Source of the DNA: an uncultured Gemmatimonadota bacterium
GTDB taxonomy: Bacteria; Gemmatimonadota; Gemmatimonadetes; Gemmatimonadales; Gemmatimonadaceae
Direction of reading: 5' to 3'
Assembly: GCA_946479895.1 (NCBI GenBank)
Contig: CAMLHT010000017.1
Coordinates: 1 to 24,722, forward strand
DNA: 24,722 nt
The notes under the pieces are model-generated. The model saw only the letters and a program-made list of their open reading frames with translations, searched no databases and was not told where the DNA came from. The translations under genes and the position numbers were made by a program. Every line of letters begins with the position of its first letter. Within the stretch, counting starts at the first letter, position 1. Below are positions 1 to 6,822 of the stretch, piece after piece.

Positions 1-229
1 GCGGTTCGAGGCGGCGCTCGCCGAGCGCGGACTCGCCCCGGTTCCCTCGTCGGCCAATTTTGTCTACCTGCCCATTGCCGGCGCGATGGGCATCGCGCGT
101 GAGATGCGCGATCGCGGCGTCGCGATCCGCGCGTTTCTCGCGCCGGAAGCACTGCGGTTCACGATCGGCGACTGGCCGGTCATGCTCGAGGCGCTCGCCG
201 CGTTCGACGAGGCCCGCCGATGCGCCTGA
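1..229 (+). CDS. hisC: Histidinol-phosphate aminotransferase, C-terminal fragment
   Basis: This is the last 75 residues of a PLP-dependent aminotransferase that starts before the window; the reading frame begins at base 2. HisC transfers an amino group from glutamate to imidazole-acetol phosphate, giving histidinol phosphate in the cytoplasm. The fragment has the typical small-domain end of the family: a PSSANFVYLP strand, then a GVAIRAF segment and ALRFTIGDW, matching the usual 'SxANFv...Gi.vR...lRitiG' pattern of HisC. The catalytic lysine lies upstream and cannot be checked. Its stop (227-229) overlaps the hisH start at 220 by 10 nt, so it belongs to the histidine operon. On sequence alone another class I/II aminotransferase is possible, but the context makes HisC much more likely. 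Confidence 0.85.
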   Translation, partial: RFEAALAERGLAPVPSSANFVYLPIAGAMGIAREMRDRGVAIRAFLAPEALRFTIGDWPVMLEALAAFDEARRCA

Positions 230-804
230 AGATCTTCGACTATGGCGCCGGCAACCTGCACTCGCTGGCCAAGGCCCTCGCCGGTCCGTCGGTGGAGATC
301 ATCGTCGAGCCGGATCCGCTCTCCGCGATCGACACCGACGTGCTACTGCTTCCCGGCGTGGGAGCGTTCGGTGCCGCGGCGGAGCGCCTTCGCCCGGGGC
401 GTGAGGCCATGCGCGACGCGATCGACGCCGGACTGCCGACCGTCGGCATCTGCCTCGGCATGCAGCTCCTCTTCGAGCGGAGCGACGAGGGAAACGGTCA
501 GGGTCTCGGGGTGTTCGAAGGCGAAGTGACCGCGCTGCGGGCGAAGCGGCTGCCGCAGATCGGCTGGAACACCGTTGAAGCTGGTGCCGGCGCGGCCGGC
601 CTCCCAGCCGTCTACTACGCGAATGGATACGCCTGCCGGCCCGCGGACGAGTCCATCGTCCAGGGCTGGTCGACCCACGAGGGCGATCGCTTTCCGGCGA
701 TCGTCCGGCGCGGACGCACAGCGGGCGTGCAATTCCACCCCGAGAAGAGCTCCGCCGAGGGAGTGCGCTGGCTGCGCGAGCTGGTGGCCGAGGTGACCCG
801 ATGA
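220..804 (+). CDS. hisH: Imidazole glycerol phosphate synthase, glutaminase subunit HisH
   Basis: This 194-residue class I glutamine amidotransferase hydrolyses glutamine and channels ammonia to HisF, which uses it to make imidazole glycerol phosphate and AICAR. The nucleophile elbow GICLGMQLLF places the catalytic cysteine at residue 78. The His-Glu pair is in VQFHPEKSS (H173, E175), and the oxyanion-strand segment LLLPGVGAFG is at 43-51. Length is normal for the family. The family's usual 'FVHSY' strand reads YYANGYAC here, so a commonly conserved His is replaced by Asn (about residue 135). The gene overlaps hisC by 10 nt and hisA by an ATGA, so it is translationally coupled to both. HisF is three genes downstream. 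Confidence 0.96.
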   Translation: MRLKIFDYGAGNLHSLAKALAGPSVEIIVEPDPLSAIDTDVLLLPGVGAFGAAAERLRPGREAMRDAIDAGLPTVGICLGMQLLFERSDEGNGQGLGVFEGEVTALRAKRLPQIGWNTVEAGAGAAGLPAVYYANGYACRPADESIVQGWSTHEGDRFPAIVRRGRTAGVQFHPEKSSAEGVRWLRELVAEVTR

Positions 805-1514
805 TTGCCATACCCGCGGTCGACCTCCGCGACGGCGCGTGCGTCCAGCTCGTCGGCGGCTCCTACGAGCAGGAGCGCGTGCGCATCGAGAATCCCGCCG
901 TGGTCGCCCGGCAGTGGCGCGACGCCGGCTTCTCGCGATTGCACGTCGTCGACCTCGACGCCGCGACCGGCGCCGGGAACAACGACGCCGTGGTCGCCGA
1001 GCTCCTCGACACCCCGCCGATGGAGGTGCAGGTCGGCGGAGGCATCCGGTCGGACGAACGCGCCCGCGCGCTCCTCGATGCCGGCGCCGCCCGTGTCATC
1101 GTCGGCACTCGCGCGGTGGAGGACACCGCCTGGCTGACATCGCTCGCCGGAGCATTTCCCGATCGCGTGATCGTGGCCGCCGACGTTCGCGAGCGCCGCA
1201 TCGTCACCCACGGCTGGGCGCGCGCCCAGGCGCGCGACGTCAGCGAGTTCGTGGGCGGCCTCGCCGGCCTTCCGCTCGCCGGCGTGCTCGTCACCGCCGT
1301 GCACCGCGAAGGCCGCCTCGCGGGCACCGACCTACCCCTGATGGCGGAGCTCGCCCGTGGCTCCGCCCTGCCCATCATCGCCTCCGGCGGCGTCAGCACG
1401 CTGGAGGATCTCGAGGCGCTCGCGTCCGCCGGCGTCTTCGCCGCCGTCATCGGCATGGCCCTCTATACCGGCGCGATCGATCCGCGCGCCGCTGCCTCGG
1501 CATTCGGACAATGA
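801..1514 (+). CDS. hisA: ProFAR isomerase HisA
   Basis: This 237-residue (beta/alpha)8-barrel enzyme performs the Amadori rearrangement of ProFAR to PRFAR, the substrate of HisF/HisH. The N-terminus MIAIPAVDLRDG carries the catalytic Asp8, and the second catalytic aspartate is D128 in VIVAADVRE. The two phosphate-binding loops are visible as VQVGGGIRS (about 77-84) and PIIASGGVS near residue 192. The loop usually written 'TDI.RDG' reads TAVHREG, a small departure from the family consensus. The start ATG at 801 overlaps the hisH stop in ATGA, and the stop overlaps the hisB start the same way. A bifunctional PriA is unlikely, because the organism type and the operon are ordinary for HisA. Confidence 0.96.
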   Translation: MIAIPAVDLRDGACVQLVGGSYEQERVRIENPAVVARQWRDAGFSRLHVVDLDAATGAGNNDAVVAELLDTPPMEVQVGGGIRSDERARALLDAGAARVIVGTRAVEDTAWLTSLAGAFPDRVIVAADVRERRIVTHGWARAQARDVSEFVGGLAGLPLAGVLVTAVHREGRLAGTDLPLMAELARGSALPIIASGGVSTLEDLEALASAGVFAAVIGMALYTGAIDPRAAASAFGQ

Positions 1515-2050
1515 CCACACTCAAGCGACAGACCGCCGAAACGACCGTTCGCGTTGCCATCGCCCGCGACGCGTCCGCAACGGCCATAGACACCACGCGG
1601 CCGTTCCTCGACCACATGCTGACGGCTCTCGCGAAGTACTCGGGGCTCGGCCTCACCGTCACGGCGACGGGCGACCTGCCACACCACATCATCGAGGACA
1701 CGGCGATCACGCTCGGCGCCGCGCTCCGTGAGGCGATCCCGGCGACCGCCGCGCGCTACGGCGACCGCACGATCCCGATGGACGACGCGCTCGTCCAGTG
1801 CGTCGTCGACATCGGAGGCCGGCCCTACTATCGCGGCGGCCTGCCCAGCCGGATGTACGACCACTGGATGCGGTCGTTCGCCGACAACGCGCGGGCGACG
1901 ATCCACCTCCGGGTGCTCCGCGGCTCCGACCGCCACCACATCGTCGAGGCGGCGTTCAAGGCGCTCGGTCTCGCGCTTCGCGACGCGTTCGTGGAGTCCG
2001 GGTCGGTCTTCAGCACCAAGGGCCAGGTGGCCCTGGAGGTCGAGCGCTGA
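1511..2050 (+). CDS. hisB: Imidazoleglycerol-phosphate dehydratase HisB
   Basis: This 179-residue monofunctional dehydratase removes water from imidazole glycerol phosphate to give imidazole-acetol phosphate. Both Mn-binding signatures are present: FLDHML (D34, H35) with HHIIED (H58, H59, E62), and a second HHIVEA (H142, H143, E146). The substrate-loop segment DDALVQCVVDIGGRPYYRGG is at 91-110. The start at 1511 is chosen because it overlaps the hisA stop (ATGA) and begins with the usual RQTAETTVRV strand; the frame stays open further upstream, but that part only reads through hisA out of frame. The protein is about 15 residues shorter than most HisB. No HAD-type phosphatase domain is fused, consistent with the separate phosphatase gene downstream. 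Confidence 0.96.
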   Translation: MTTLKRQTAETTVRVAIARDASATAIDTTRPFLDHMLTALAKYSGLGLTVTATGDLPHHIIEDTAITLGAALREAIPATAARYGDRTIPMDDALVQCVVDIGGRPYYRGGLPSRMYDHWMRSFADNARATIHLRVLRGSDRHHIVEAAFKALGLALRDAFVESGSVFSTKGQVALEVER

Positions 2051-2811
2051 TGCTGACCCGACGACTGATCGTGTGCCTCGACGTTCGCGACGGCCGCGTG
2101 GCGAAGGGCGTGCGCTTCGAATCGCTGCGCGACGTTGGCGACCCGATCGAACTGGCGAGCCGGTACGAGCGCGAAGGCGCCGACGAGATCGTGTTCCTCG
2201 ACATCGCGGCCAGCGACGAACGCCGGTCGACGCTGCTCGACGTCGTGCGCCGCACGGCCGAGTGCCTGTTCATACCACTGACTGTCGGCGGGGGCATCGG
2301 CTCCGCCGCCGACGTCGGCTCCGTCCTGCGCGCCGGTGCCGACAAGGTGAGCATCAACACGGCCGCGATCGCGCGGCCGGCGATCCTCACCGAGTCCGCC
2401 GACCGCTTCGGATCGCAGTGCGTCGTCGCGAGCATCGACGCGCGCCGCACCGGGGACGGATGGGAGGTGCTGGCCCGCGGCGGGCGCCAGCGCACCGGCC
2501 GCGACGCCGTCGCATGGGCGGAGGAATGCGCGCGGCTGGGCGCCGGCGAGATCCTCCTGACGAGCGTCGACCGCGACGGGACGCGCGACGGCTATGACGC
2601 CGAGCTGACCGCGGCGGTCGCCAGCGTCGTCTCCATTCCGGTCGTCGCGTCCGGCGGCGCCGGCTCGGCCGCGCACGTCGGGGACATCCTCGCCTCCGGG
2701 CAGGCCGACGCGGCGCTCGTCGCCGGCATCCTGCACGACGGCCTGACGTCCATCGCCGAGATCAAGCGCGAGATGCGGGAGCGCGGCCTCCCGGTCAGGA
2801 TGGCGGCATGA
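2050..2811 (+). CDS. hisF: Imidazole glycerol phosphate synthase, cyclase subunit HisF
   Basis: This 253-residue TIM barrel takes ammonia from HisH and converts PRFAR into imidazole glycerol phosphate and AICAR. The two catalytic aspartates fall at the textbook positions: D11 in RRLIVCLDV and D130 in VVASIDAR. Phosphate-binding loops are PLTVGGGI (about 76-83), DKVSINTAA and PVVASGGAG. The motif LLTSVDRDGTRDGYD is the HisF form of strand 6. The start overlaps the hisB stop by one base (TGATG), with a GGAGG 10 nt upstream at 2035-2039. The stop overlaps the next gene in ATGA. The nearby hisH supplies the partner subunit. Confidence 0.97.
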   Translation: MLTRRLIVCLDVRDGRVAKGVRFESLRDVGDPIELASRYEREGADEIVFLDIAASDERRSTLLDVVRRTAECLFIPLTVGGGIGSAADVGSVLRAGADKVSINTAAIARPAILTESADRFGSQCVVASIDARRTGDGWEVLARGGRQRTGRDAVAWAEECARLGAGEILLTSVDRDGTRDGYDAELTAAVASVVSIPVVASGGAGSAAHVGDILASGQADAALVAGILHDGLTSIAEIKREMRERGLPVRMAA

Positions 2812-3572
2812 CGAAGCCCGACTCACTGCTGTCGGCCGTGGAGGAAGTGGCGCGCCGCGCCGGCCTCGTCGCGCTGGACTATTACCGGAAGCGCGTGGAC
2901 GTCGAGACCAAGGCGGACGGATCGCCAGTCACCATTGCCGACCGCTCGGCGGAGCGTGTCGCGCGCGAGTGGATCCAGGGGCGCTTTCCAGGCGATGCGA
3001 TCGTCGGCGAGGAGTACGCAGCGACGAACAGCGGCGCCGGACGCAGCTGGATCATCGATCCCATCGACGGGACGAAGACCTTCGTCCGTGGGGTTCCTCT
3101 CTGGGGAACCCTCATCGCGGTCAGCGAGGGCGACACCGTGCTGGCCGGGGCGGCGTTCTTTCCCGCGCTGGAGGAGATGCTCGTCGCCGCGGTCGGCGAA
3201 GGCTGCTGGCACAACGGCGCGCGGGCCCGTGTGTCCGACGTCGCGACGCTCGCCGAGGCGACCGTGCTGACGACCGATGAACGATTCGCGGAGACGCCGG
3301 CGCGCGGCGTGGCCTGGCGACGGCTGGCATCGCAGGCGGCGATCGCCCGCACGTGGGGGGACTGCTACGGTTACCTGCTCGTCGCGACCGGCCGCGCTGA
3401 GGCGATGACCGACGGCATCGTCGCGAAGTGGGATACGGCGGCAGTGGAGTGCTGCGTGACCGAAGCCGGCGGCGTGTTCACCGACTGGAACGGCAGCGCG
3501 ACGGCATTCGGCGGCAGCGCGATCGCCACGAACGCCGCCCTGGCGTCCGACGTGCGGAGGGTGCTCGCGTGA
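2808..3572 (+). CDS. hisN: Inositol-monophosphatase-fold histidinol-phosphatase (HisN type)
   Basis: This 254-residue Mg-dependent phosphatase belongs to the inositol monophosphatase family. Metal-ligand motifs are GEE (E68/E69), DPIDGTKTF (D84, D87) and KWDTAA (D209); the N-terminal TKADGSPVTIAD segment is also typical. Inside a his operon with a monofunctional HisB, the natural assignment is histidinol-phosphate phosphatase, giving histidinol. Without that context the sequence would be called only an IMPase-family phosphatase, since inositol-1-phosphatase or CysQ-like activity cannot be separated by motif reading. It is coupled to hisF by an ATGA overlap and to hisIE by a GTGA overlap. Confidence 0.9.
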   Translation: MTKPDSLLSAVEEVARRAGLVALDYYRKRVDVETKADGSPVTIADRSAERVAREWIQGRFPGDAIVGEEYAATNSGAGRSWIIDPIDGTKTFVRGVPLWGTLIAVSEGDTVLAGAAFFPALEEMLVAAVGEGCWHNGARARVSDVATLAEATVLTTDERFAETPARGVAWRRLASQAAIARTWGDCYGYLLVATGRAEAMTDGIVAKWDTAAVECCVTEAGGVFTDWNGSATAFGGSAIATNAALASDVRRVLA

Positions 3573-4165
3573 CCATCGATATCGACACCCTCGATTTCGC
3601 GAAAGGCGGCGGGCTGGTCACCGTCGTGACGATCGACGACGTCTCAGGCCGCGTGCTGATGGTCGCGCACGCCGACCGACTGGCGATGGAGCGAACGCTG
3701 GAAAGCGGAGAGATGCACTACACCTCGCGCACGCGCGGCCCGTGGCACAAGGGCGCGACGAGCGGCAACGTGCAGGCCGTGGTGTCTCTCGAGGCGGATT
3801 GCGATCGCGACGCGATCCTGGCGCGGGTGCGGCCCGCGGGGCCGGCCTGCCACACGGGAACAAGGTCCTGCTTTTCCGCGGCGCGCTCGGACACGCTCGA
3901 CCGCCTGGACGCCACCATCGAGGCGCGCGCGCGCGACGACGACGGATCCACGAGCTACACGAAGCGGCTGCTCGCCGACCGCAACCTGCGCCTCAAGAAG
4001 ATCGGCGAGGAGGCCGCGGAGCTCGTGCTTGCCGCGGCCGATGCCGACGCGCCGCGGGCGGTGGAGGAAGCCGCCGACCTGCTCTACCACTCCCTGGTCG
4101 TCCTGCGGTCGCTGGGACTGTCGCTCGACGACGTGCGCCAGGAGCTCGCGCGCCGCGAGCGGTGA
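3569..4165 (+). CDS. hisIE: Bifunctional phosphoribosyl-AMP cyclohydrolase / phosphoribosyl-ATP pyrophosphohydrolase
   Basis: This 198-residue fusion does two early steps: the C-terminal HisE domain hydrolyses PR-ATP to PR-AMP, and the N-terminal HisI domain opens the purine ring. HisI (1 to about 108) shows HYTSRTRGPW, KGATSGN, the Mg site DCDRD (D77, D79, D81) and the Zn-binding cysteines C78, C94 (GPACHTG) and C101. HisE (about 112-198) shows STSYTKRLL, KKIGEEAAEL (E147, E148, E151) and EEAADLLYH. The GTG start at 3569 is chosen because it overlaps the hisN stop (GTGA) and has GGAGG at 3556-3560; the frame is open further upstream but only through hisN. It is the last gene of the operon and ends 1 nt from a convergent gene. 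Confidence 0.96.
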   Translation: MTIDIDTLDFAKGGGLVTVVTIDDVSGRVLMVAHADRLAMERTLESGEMHYTSRTRGPWHKGATSGNVQAVVSLEADCDRDAILARVRPAGPACHTGTRSCFSAARSDTLDRLDATIEARARDDDGSTSYTKRLLADRNLRLKKIGEEAAELVLAAADADAPRAVEEAADLLYHSLVVLRSLGLSLDDVRQELARRER

Positions 4166-4166
4166 T

Positions 4167-4691
4167 TCAGGGCGGGAGGATCGTGAGGGTCGCGCTGCGG
4201 CCCTCGTGCCCGTTGAACCAGCCGCGGATGCGCAGCTGGCCCGGGCGGACCGTCCACCCTCCGGCGGTCCAGTCGCGCAATCGATACCTGCGCTCGTTGT
4301 GCCCGTACGAGTGGGGACCGAACACGAACACCGAATCGCCCCAGTAGTCGACCGACGGTCCGGCGTTGAACGGCGAGTCGTCGGTCGCGAAGCGGACGCT
4401 GCCCCAGAGCCCGCGGCTGCGGGTCGGGTCGTTCGCGAAGACGTACGGCGGGCCGCCGCTCCGAATGCGGATCTCGCGGTCGCTCGGATTCAGCGCCCGC
4501 AGGCGCACGACGATTTGCGCCGTGTCGGTGAGCCGGATGGAGGCGGGAGTGACGCTCACCCACACCACGATCCCGACGTCAGTGTTGGGCGTCGTCATCC
4601 AGTCGGTGCACCCCACCCCGGCGACGAGCGCGACGCACAGCGCCGCGAACGCGCTACGTCTCGTAGTTCTTCGCGATCCGTCGGCCGGCAT
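4167..4691 (-). CDS. Putative lipoprotein of unknown function
   Basis: This 174-residue protein has a charged N-terminus (SRRTTRRS), a short hydrophobic stretch and a lipobox-like VAGVGC with the candidate lipidated cysteine at residue 28. The mature part looks all-beta (WVSVTPASIRLTDTAQIVVRLRALNPSDREI), like an immunoglobulin- or intracellular-inhibitor-type sandwich, but I do not recognise a named family. Its first 38 nt overlap the end of the 53-residue gene upstream on the same strand, in a different frame, which suggests coupling. A later start would remove the signal peptide, so the ATG at 4691 is kept. The stop lies 1 nt from the hisIE stop on the other strand, leaving no room for a separate terminator. 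Confidence 0.65.
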   Translation of the reverse strand: MPADGSRRTTRRSAFAALCVALVAGVGCTDWMTTPNTDVGIVVWVSVTPASIRLTDTAQIVVRLRALNPSDREIRIRSGGPPYVFANDPTRSRGLWGSVRFATDDSPFNAGPSVDYWGDSVFVFGPHSYGHNERRYRLRDWTAGGWTVRPGQLRIRGWFNGHEGRSATLTILPP

Positions 4692-4815
4692 AGATACCGA
4701 GTCCCGTCCCCAGCATGCTCACCATGAATGCCGTCATGAATCCGACGCGGGCCCCGAGCCACCACCCCGCGTAGCCGCCGATCGTCGCGCCGATGAAGCC
4801 CAGGATCTTCGTCAT
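4654..4815 (-). CDS. Small glycine-rich membrane protein, 53 residues
   Basis: Reading the minus strand from ATG at 4815 gives a 53-residue protein beginning MTKILGFIGATIGGYAGWWL and ending RRIAKNYET before a TAG at 4656-4654. It has one or two hydrophobic helices with small-residue spacing (GATIGGYAG, GTGLGIYAG), a glycine-zipper-like pattern, and a basic C-terminus. The start overlaps the stop of the upstream PEP-mutase-family gene as ATGA, with a purine-rich GGGGGA a few bases before it. The 3' end overlaps the lipoprotein gene by 38 nt. These couplings, plus a clean membrane profile, are why I call it a gene. The function is unknown; an inner-membrane helix pair of the type common beside transport or envelope genes is all that can be said. 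Confidence 0.7.
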   Translation of the reverse strand: MTKILGFIGATIGGYAGWWLGARVGFMTAFMVSMLGTGLGIYAGRRIAKNYET

Positions 4816-5594
4816 CGCCTGTCCCCCGCGGCGAACGCCGCCCGCGCCGCTTCCGTGAGAGCCGCCATCATTTCCCGCCAGGGGCGTGGACCGTAGCTCA
4901 GCCGCGCCACTCCCAGCTCGGCCAGGCGCCGCGCCGGAGGAAGCTCGGGATGGTACAGCACGTTCACCGGCAGGGGTGACGCCTCGCAGACCCGGGCGAT
5001 GAGCGACTCGTCACGAAGCCCCGGCACGAAGAATCCGTTCCCGCCCGCGTCGGCGTAGGCCTTCGCCCGGGTGATGGCCTCATCGACGTGGCCGGCATGC
5101 GAGCCAGCGTCGCTTCGGAGGAAGATGTCCGTGCGCGCATTGATGAACACGGGCACGCTGGCGCGATCGGCTCCGCGGCGGGCGGTGGCAATGCGCGCGA
5201 CCTGCTCTTCCGTGCAGTAGATGACGCCCTGCCCCACCCACTGGTCCTCGAAGTTGAAGCCCACCGCGCCCGTCTCGACGATTCGCGCGACGTTCTCCTC
5301 GAGCGCCCCGCCGCCGCGCGCGTACCCACTCTCGAAGTCCACGCTGACCGGAAGATCCACCGATTGCACGATGCGCTCGACGACCCGGCACACCGCGTCG
5401 AGCGGGATCTGCTCACCATCGGGGTAGCCCCAGGCTGCGGCCATGGACCAGCTGCCGGTGGCGATGGCGGCGGCCCCGGCGTCCGCCACGGCCTTCGCGC
5501 TGCCGGCGTCCCACGCGTTGAACAGGATCAGTGGATCGGCCTTCACATGGAGAGCGGCAAATGCGCGCGCCCTTGCCTGTTGCGGCGTGGTCAT
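4812..5594 (-). CDS. Isocitrate lyase / PEP phosphomutase family protein
   Basis: This 260-residue TIM-barrel enzyme belongs to the PEP mutase/isocitrate lyase superfamily (COG2513-like), whose members make or break C-C or P-C bonds next to a carboxylate. Visible superfamily features are LILFNAWDAGSA (22-33), VSVDFESGYARGGG with D86 and E88, FNFEDQ with E116/D117 and VFINARTDIFL (149-159). The KKCGH cysteine motif of isocitrate and methylisocitrate lyases is absent, and the gating loop of true PEP mutases is not recognisable. Substrate is therefore open: oxaloacetate- or carboxyphosphonate-type activities are possible. The ATG at 5594 is chosen because the open frame upstream only reads through a dispersed repeat and antisense to the next gene. 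It is the first of three overlapping minus-strand genes. Confidence 0.85.
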   Translation of the reverse strand: MTTPQQARARAFAALHVKADPLILFNAWDAGSAKAVADAGAAAIATGSWSMAAAWGYPDGEQIPLDAVCRVVERIVQSVDLPVSVDFESGYARGGGALEENVARIVETGAVGFNFEDQWVGQGVIYCTEEQVARIATARRGADRASVPVFINARTDIFLRSDAGSHAGHVDEAITRAKAYADAGGNGFFVPGLRDESLIARVCEASPLPVNVLYHPELPPARRLAELGVARLSYGPRPWREMMAALTEAARAAFAAGDRR

Positions 5595-5613
5595 GCCTGA
5601 TACTAAGCTCGCG

Positions 5614-5651
5614 TCCGGAAAAAGCAGGTCCCTCGCTTCGCGCGGGATGAC
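5614..5651 (-). repeat. Dispersed GTCATCCCG-type repeat, single copy
   Basis: Read on the minus strand, this stretch starts GTCATCCCG, continues through a short variable centre and ends GCGAGGGACCTGC followed by a T-run. The first 9 and last 13 core bases match the copy at 24141-24170 exactly, and the centre differs by a 2-nt indel. The core (5624-5651) folds as an imperfect hairpin around CGCTTCGCG. It lies between the divergent starts at 5594 and 5700, so it occupies most of the shared upstream region. Elements of this look are widespread intergenic palindromes in several GC-rich phyla; mobility is inferred, not seen. Confidence 0.7.
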
Positions 5652-5699
5652 GCCGTGCCTTCCGCAACCCGTCGTGACCTCCCCTCGTACGGACGACCC

Positions 5700-6821
5700 A
5701 TGAAATACGCGCTTCTCCTCGCGCTGGCGCTTCCACTTCAGCAGTCCACGCCCACCGGCGGCAACATCGCGAAGCTCGTTCCGCCCGTGCCGACGCCGGC
5801 GTCGTTCATCTCCGACGCGCGCGGTGTCCTGAGCGCGGCCGACCGGGCGGCGCTCGACGCGCGCATCAGGACCATCCAGTCGGCGGGGCTCGGCGACATC
5901 GCCGTGGCGATCCTCCCGTCGGTCGGCGGTTATTCCGCGAACCAGGTCGCCGTCGAGATCTACCGCACGTGGAAGGTCGGCAGCGTGGCCGCGATCGGAT
6001 CCGCGCATCGGAACGTGGGCGTCCTGATCCTCGTCGTCCCGAAGGAGCTGGCGCCCGACAACCGTGGCCAGTGCTGGATCAACACCGGCACCGGGGCGGA
6101 GGGAATCATCACCGACGCCACGGCGGGCACGATCTGTCGCGACTCCATCATCCCTCACCTGAAGAACCGCGATCATGCGGGCGCGATCGGCGCCGGCATC
6201 ACGGCCATCGAGCTGCGCCTGCGCGGGGACGCGGACCTCGCGTCCACGCCGCAGACGGCGGCCGACCTGCCCGCGGAGGACGATGGCGGCGTGCCGGTCG
6301 TGCCCTTCGCGATCGGCGGCGGCCTGCTGGCGCTCATCTTCGGGGCGGTGGGCGCCAGGCGGTGGCGACGCAACCGCGTGCGGGCCTGTCCACGGTGCGG
6401 GAGGCCCATGCGGCGCCTGGGCGAGGCCGCCGACGACACGAAGCTCGAGGCGGGCGCGCGGGTCGAGGAGAAGATCGGCAGCGTCGACTACGACGTGTGG
6501 GTCTGCGACTGCGGCGGATCGGCGGTGATCCCGTACCGGAAATGGTTCTCGAAGTACTCGGAGTGCCCGACGTGTCATCGCCGGGCGGCGTCGGCGAAAC
6601 GGAAGACCATCGTCCCGGCCACCACGTCGTCGTCGGGATCGGCCGAAGACCGCTTCACGTGCAAGGCATGCGGGGCCGCGTGGACGGTGATGATCGTCCT
6701 GCCCGAGCTCTCGACGTCGAGCTCCTCCTCGTCGGGCGGCGGCGGTGGCAGCAGTGGCGGCGGCAGCTCGTTCGGCGGGTCGGGCTCCACGAGCGGCGGC
6801 GGTGGAGGCGGGAGCTACTGA
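5700..6821 (+). CDS. Exported TPM-domain protein with four Cys pairs and Ser/Gly-rich tail
   Basis: This 373-residue protein has a short signal sequence (MKYALLLALALPLQ), a TPM domain (about 34-175, the YgcG/Psb32 fold), one membrane helix (about 201-218) followed by a basic RRWRRNR stop-transfer stretch, then a region with four Cys pairs: C230/C233, C269/C271, C289/C292 and C321/C324. These look like two zinc ribbons. The tail (338-373) is almost all Ser and Gly, ending GGGSY, as in other YgcG-like proteins. By topology the TPM domain should be periplasmic and the Cys-rich part cytoplasmic. TPM domains have been tied to membrane-protein repair and phosphatase activity in photosystems, but the bacterial role is unclear. 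The ATG at 5700 is chosen over an in-frame ATG at 5655 because it starts the signal peptide. Confidence 0.85.
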   Translation: MKYALLLALALPLQQSTPTGGNIAKLVPPVPTPASFISDARGVLSAADRAALDARIRTIQSAGLGDIAVAILPSVGGYSANQVAVEIYRTWKVGSVAAIGSAHRNVGVLILVVPKELAPDNRGQCWINTGTGAEGIITDATAGTICRDSIIPHLKNRDHAGAIGAGITAIELRLRGDADLASTPQTAADLPAEDDGGVPVVPFAIGGGLLALIFGAVGARRWRRNRVRACPRCGRPMRRLGEAADDTKLEAGARVEEKIGSVDYDVWVCDCGGSAVIPYRKWFSKYSECPTCHRRAASAKRKTIVPATTSSSGSAEDRFTCKACGAAWTVMIVLPELSTSSSSSSGGGGGSSGGGSSFGGSGSTSGGGGGGSY

Positions 6822-6822
6822 C

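Noticed and set aside
4812..6578. Very long minus-strand open frame continuing upstream of the PEP-mutase-family gene
   Set aside because: Its first 328 codons run antisense to the TPM gene and through the dispersed repeat; only the part from 5594 matches a protein family.
6713..6818. Ser/Gly codon run as a possible microsatellite or recombination site
   Set aside because: Such Gly/Ser tails are the normal end of YgcG-like TPM proteins, and the codons vary, so it is protein-level low complexity.
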